This document shows, in pieces, positions 6,324 through 9,620 of a DNA stretch of 9,620 bases. Both the position numbers and the translations under genes were made by a program. The notes below the pieces were generated by a model. The model ran no database searches, had not been told where the DNA came from, and saw only the letters and a program-made list of their open reading frames with translations. The DNA comes from an uncultured Eubacteriales bacterium (GTDB taxonomy: Bacteria > Bacillota > Clostridia > Oscillospirales > Oscillospiraceae): the NCBI GenBank assembly GCA_959602365.1, contig CAUGSS010000058.1:1-9620 (forward strand), read 5' to 3'. Each line of letters starts with the position of its first letter. Positions within the stretch are counted from its first letter, which is position 1.

Positions 6324-7477
6324 TATGCTTCCCCTCCCTCTTTCTTGTCATAGTAGCGGTAGCAGCTGACCTTATGGGTCGGGGAGAGGCTGATCTCCTC
6401 AGGATAGGCGCCGCTGCAGCCCTCTACGCACATCTCGCAGCGGTCCTTGAAATAGCAGTAGTTGGGCATATTGATGGGATTGGGCACCTTGCCGGGAATG
6501 GAGTACAGCTCGTCCACCTGCTTGCCCACCACGGGTTTGGAGGCCATCAGGCCGATGGTGTAGGGGTGAGAGGGGTGCTCAAAGATCTCCTCTGCCGTGC
6601 CCTTCTCCACAATGCGGCCGGCATACATGACCACCACATAGTCCGCCATCTCAGCGATCACGCCCAGGTCGTGGGTGATCAGCATAATGGAGGAGTTGAT
6701 CTTGTCCTTCAGATGGCGCAGCAGATCCAGGATCTGGGCCTGAATGGTCACGTCCAGCGCGGTGGTGGGCTCGTCGGCAATGATGACCTTGGGGTTGCAG
6801 GCCAGGGCCATTGCGATCATAACGCGCTGGCGCATACCGCCGGAGAGCTCATGGGGATACATCTTGTAGACGCCCTCGCTGTTGGCAATGCCCACCATTT
6901 CCAGCAGCTGAATGGTGCGGTTCTTGATATCCTGCTTGCTCTTGCCCTCGCCGTCGTGGAGGGCGATCACCTCGTCCACCTGATTGCCGATGCGGAACAC
7001 CGGGTTCAGACTGGTCATGGGCTCCTGGAAGATCATGGAGACATAGTTGCCCCGGATGGTCTGCATCTTCTCCACAGGGGTCTTTGCGATGTCGTAGGCC
7101 TTATCCCCCAGGTTCAGCCGGATCTCACCGGAGACGATCTGTCCCTGCGGACGCTGAACCAGCTGCATCAGCGACAGGCTGGTGACGCTCTTGCCGCAGC
7201 CGGACTCGCCCACTACGCCCACGGTCTTGCCGATGGGCACTTCAAAGCTCACGCCATCCACGCTCTTGACGGTGCCGGCGTCCGTGAAGAAGTAGGTGTG
7301 CAGGTCGTCAAACTCCACTGCATTATTGGGATCATGCATCTGGGTCAGATACTCAGACTCAGGCACGTTTTTGCGCTTGCGCTTTTTCTCCAGCTCGCCG
7401 GTGATCTTCCGGTTCGCCTTGGAGATGCGGCGGGCCTCCTTGCGGGAGAGATAGCCCTCTGCTTTTTTCTTTGCCAT
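6323..7477 (-). CDS. dppD: peptide ABC transporter ATPase (DppD/OppD-type)
   Basis: A 384-residue cytosolic ATPase, the first nucleotide-binding subunit of the importer. Visible motifs are Walker A GESGCGKS (90-97), Q151 in MIFQEPMTSLNP, signature LSGGMRQR (211-218), Walker B with D235-E236, and H269 in ITHDLG. The C-terminal Cys set (341, 347, 354, 372, with an extra 350) fits the Fe-S cluster of this subfamily. The first 50 residues or so are very basic (KKKAEG, KKRKRK) and precede the normal domain start; they could contact RNA, membrane or partner proteins, but this is speculation. ATG at 7477 follows GGGAGG by 7 nt and the dppC stop by 13 nt. The EPMTSLNP and PSHPYT motifs separate DppD/OppD from DppF. 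Partner is the next gene. Confidence 0.92.
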
Positions 7478-7490
7478 ACTTCTTCCTCCC

Positions 7491-9050
7491 TTACCGTTTC
7501 ATCTTGGGGTCGAAGGCATCCCGGAGGCCGTCGCCCACCAGGTTGAAGGCCAGCACGGTCAGCAGCAGGCAGACGCCGGCGGGAATCCACACGAACCAGT
7601 AGTTGGTAAACACATGGATGTCGTTGACGTCGTTCATGATATTGCCCCAGGAGGCGAAGGGGAACTTGACGCCCAGGCCCAGGAAGGACAGGGTGGCCTC
7701 AGTGATGATGGTGGAGCCCAGGCTCATGGTGCAGGTGACAATGAGCTGGGGGATGACGTTGGGAATCAGATGGCGGAAAATCCGGCGGGACACCCGGATG
7801 CCGCAGGCCTCGGTGGCGGTCATAAACTCCTGCTCCCGCAGGGAGAGGATCTGGCCGCGGACCAGCCGGGCAATGCTGGGCCAGCCCAGGAAGCCCAGGA
7901 TCAGCATCAGCCATATCATTCGGATCTGCGGATCCATGCGCATGCCGTCCATGGCCGCGCCCAAAATAATGATGACCGGCATGGAGGGGATGCAGTAGAA
8001 AATATCCACGATACGCATGATCAGGTTGTCCACCCAGCGGCCGAAATAACCGGAGATGCCGCCCAGGATGACACCCAGAACGCCGGAAATCAACACAACG
8101 ATAAAGCCAATATACAGGGACACCCGGCCGCCATACATCAGACGGGTGAGCATATCCATGCCGTTGCGGTCGGTACCCAGCCAGTGCTCCTTGGAGGGGC
8201 CGCTGTAGGTGTCGAAGATCTGGGTCTCCACGCTCTGCAGCACAGACCAGGACTGGGTGTCCGCGGCGTAGCTCAGGGTGTACTCGGCGGTGGTGCCGTC
8301 CTCATCGGTAAAGGTGAACTCCGTGCCGCCCTCTTCAATGACGGCCAGCAGCTCCTCCCGGAAGGAACGGGTCAGCACCACGTCGGACATGATGGCCTGG
8401 ACCACATACCGGGTGGCGTAGGCCACCTCTTCCCCGCCGGCATAGACGATGTTGTTCTCGTCCACCGTGTACTCGGTGCCGTCCAGGGTGAAAGAGTTCT
8501 GGTTGTTGGTGACCGCCAGCAGAATGTTGTACTGGAGGTCAAAGGGCAGCGCCTCGTTGCCGTTGCTGTTATTGACAATATCATAGGCGGCAAAGGCCAC
8601 CAGAGTATTGCCTCCGTCGGCATAGATGGCGTAAAAGTCCTCGCCCATCTCGGCATAGGTGTACTCCGTATCCCGGGCGGTAAAGGTGTCGTTGCCCTGG
8701 ATGGTGGCCAGCAGGAACTGGGCCTGACATACCGAGTCAAACGACTGCCCATCGGCCACGGAATAGCGGAAATCGGTGTTTTCAGTGACGCCGGCGTACT
8801 GCTGATTCTGCGCCTCGGTGCGGTAGAAGATCTGATCCTCCTTGTAGGGGCTGATGACGCCGCCCACAAAAGAGAACAGGAACATAAAGGCCAAAATCAC
8901 CAGTCCGGTGACGGCCACCCGGTTGCGGAAGAACCGCTGGGCCACCAGGGCGCCGGGAGAGAGGACTTTGACCCGGCGGTCATCATTCAGGGAATACTGC
9001 TGCTCCTCAGTTTCGGGAGTCTTTTTCACGTCTTCCTTTTTCTCGCTCAT
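7491..9050 (-). CDS. dppC: peptide ABC transporter permease DppC with large extracytoplasmic insert
   Basis: A 519-residue membrane permease, second channel subunit of the importer; relatives are about 300 residues. TM1 is at about 46-66. The permease core resumes at PSKEHWLGTDRNGMDMLTRL (285-304), followed by five hydrophobic segments (about 309-333, 341-366, 378-396, 434-458, 484-506). The cytoplasmic EAA loop is at 413-430. Between TM1 and the core lies an insert of about 220 residues, predicted outside the membrane. It contains three related units, starting at LLATIQ (113), LLAVTN (177) and LLAVIE (234), each followed by FT and an EYT motif. ATG at 9050 has AGGAGG 7 nt upstream; an in-frame earlier start at 9101 would lie in dppB. 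Permease identity is firm; the insert's role is unknown. Confidence 0.92.
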   Translation of the reverse strand: MSEKKEDVKKTPETEEQQYSLNDDRRVKVLSPGALVAQRFFRNRVAVTGLVILAFMFLFSFVGGVISPYKEDQIFYRTEAQNQQYAGVTENTDFRYSVADGQSFDSVCQAQFLLATIQGNDTFTARDTEYTYAEMGEDFYAIYADGGNTLVAFAAYDIVNNSNGNEALPFDLQYNILLAVTNNQNSFTLDGTEYTVDENNIVYAGGEEVAYATRYVVQAIMSDVVLTRSFREELLAVIEEGGTEFTFTDEDGTTAEYTLSYAADTQSWSVLQSVETQIFDTYSGPSKEHWLGTDRNGMDMLTRLMYGGRVSLYIGFIVVLISGVLGVILGGISGYFGRWVDNLIMRIVDIFYCIPSMPVIIILGAAMDGMRMDPQIRMIWLMLILGFLGWPSIARLVRGQILSLREQEFMTATEACGIRVSRRIFRHLIPNVIPQLIVTCTMSLGSTIITEATLSFLGLGVKFPFASWGNIMNDVNDIHVFTNYWFVWIPAGVCLLLTVLAFNLVGDGLRDAFDPKMKR

Positions 9051-9066
9051 GTCAACGCCTCCTCTC

Positions 9067-9620
9067 TCAAGCGATGCGAACCCGGGGGTCCACCACAGCA
9101 TACAGGATATCGGAGATCAGATTGCCCGCCAGAGTCAGGACAGCCAAAAAGCTCAGATAGAACATGGAGAAGGGAATGTCGCCCGCCGTCATGGACTGGT
9201 AGGAGACATAGCCGATGCCGTTGATGCTGTACAGGGTTTCTGTGATCAGTGCGCCGGAGAACAGCCCCGGCAGGGAGCCGCCCACGATGGTGACCAGGGG
9301 AATCAGGGTGTTGCGGAAGGCATGGTGATAGACCACCTTGCGCTCGCTCAGGCCCTTGGCCCGGGCGGTGCGGATATAGTCGGAGTTCAGCACTTCCAGC
9401 ATGTTGGTGCGGGTATAGCGCATCAGGGAGCCCACGCTGATGACCACCAGGGTGACAATGGGCAGCACCAGGTGGTGGGCCATATCCAGAATCTGCCCCA
9501 TGGGGGAGAGGAACTGGAAGTTCCGTCCCACCAGGCCGCCCAGATCAAACCAGCCCAGCTGGACGCAGAACACCCATTTCAGCAGGGAAGCGAAGAAGAA
9601 GGTGGGCAGCGAGATGCCCG
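9067..9620 (-). CDS. dppB: peptide ABC transporter permease DppB, C-terminal part
   Basis: Partial gene; the first full codon is at 9618 and the N-terminus lies beyond the window. The visible 183 residues are the C-terminal part of a permease of about 310-340 residues. Seen: ISLPTFFFASLL at fragment residues 2-13, a hydrophobic segment at about 50-65, the EAA-type cytoplasmic loop (YIRTARAKGLSERKV, 81-95, through NTLIP), two further membrane segments, and the family ending DPRVRI. It forms the channel with DppC. It ends 16 nt before the dppC start and belongs to the same operon, which continues upstream outside this view. Confidence 0.92.
   Translation of the reverse strand, partial: GISLPTFFFASLLKWVFCVQLGWFDLGGLVGRNFQFLSPMGQILDMAHHLVLPIVTLVVISVGSLMRYTRTNMLEVLNSDYIRTARAKGLSERKVVYHHAFRNTLIPLVTIVGGSLPGLFSGALITETLYSINGIGYVSYQSMTAGDIPFSMFYLSFLAVLTLAGNLISDILYAVVDPRVRIA

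Overview
The window looks like a chromosomal segment of a GC-rich Firmicute, probably a Clostridia member near Oscillospiraceae (Flavonifractor/Oscillibacter-like). This is inferred from strong AGGAGG ribosome sites, GTG starts, AT-rich intergenic gaps between GC-rich genes, and the protein families present. No rRNA, tRNA, CRISPR array, insertion sequence or phage gene was seen. Taxonomy and family names come from reading alone; no search was run.

Left end (1-117): homopolymer G and C runs with no gene, probably a contig end. Then a minus-strand pair (546-118 and 1168-548): a metallo-beta-lactamase-fold hydrolase followed one base later by a Pth2-type peptidyl-tRNA hydrolase. Its promoter (1433-1406) is followed by a leader of about 230 nt. 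The leader carries a 10-bp hairpin, a Rho-independent terminator and a possible antiterminator, so it is a candidate attenuator or riboswitch of unknown class.

Reading the other way (1566-2745) is a plus-strand pair: a small ECF-type membrane S component and a short radical SAM protein of the TatD-associated type. The substrate and reaction are unknown. A 14-bp hairpin separates this pair from a convergent HD-domain gene (3399-2803) resembling the 5'-deoxynucleotidase YfbR. That gene and dinB (3557-4816, Y-family translesion polymerase) diverge from back-to-back near-consensus promoters.

Right half (9620-4873, minus strand): a dipeptide/oligopeptide ABC transporter operon in the order dppB (cut by the window edge), dppC, dppD, dppF, then a 97-residue single-pass membrane protein. 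Junctions are tight (16 nt, 13 nt, TAATG, TGATG). Two permeases form the channel and two Fe-S-type ATPases power it. The substrate-binding lipoprotein is not in the window. The DppC homologue carries an unusual extracytoplasmic insert of about 220 residues, built mainly from three diverged tandem repeats. The operon and dinB converge on a bidirectional terminator at 4828-4860.

The two points most worth following are the attenuator-like leader of the MBL-pth2 operon and the repeat-built insert in DppC.
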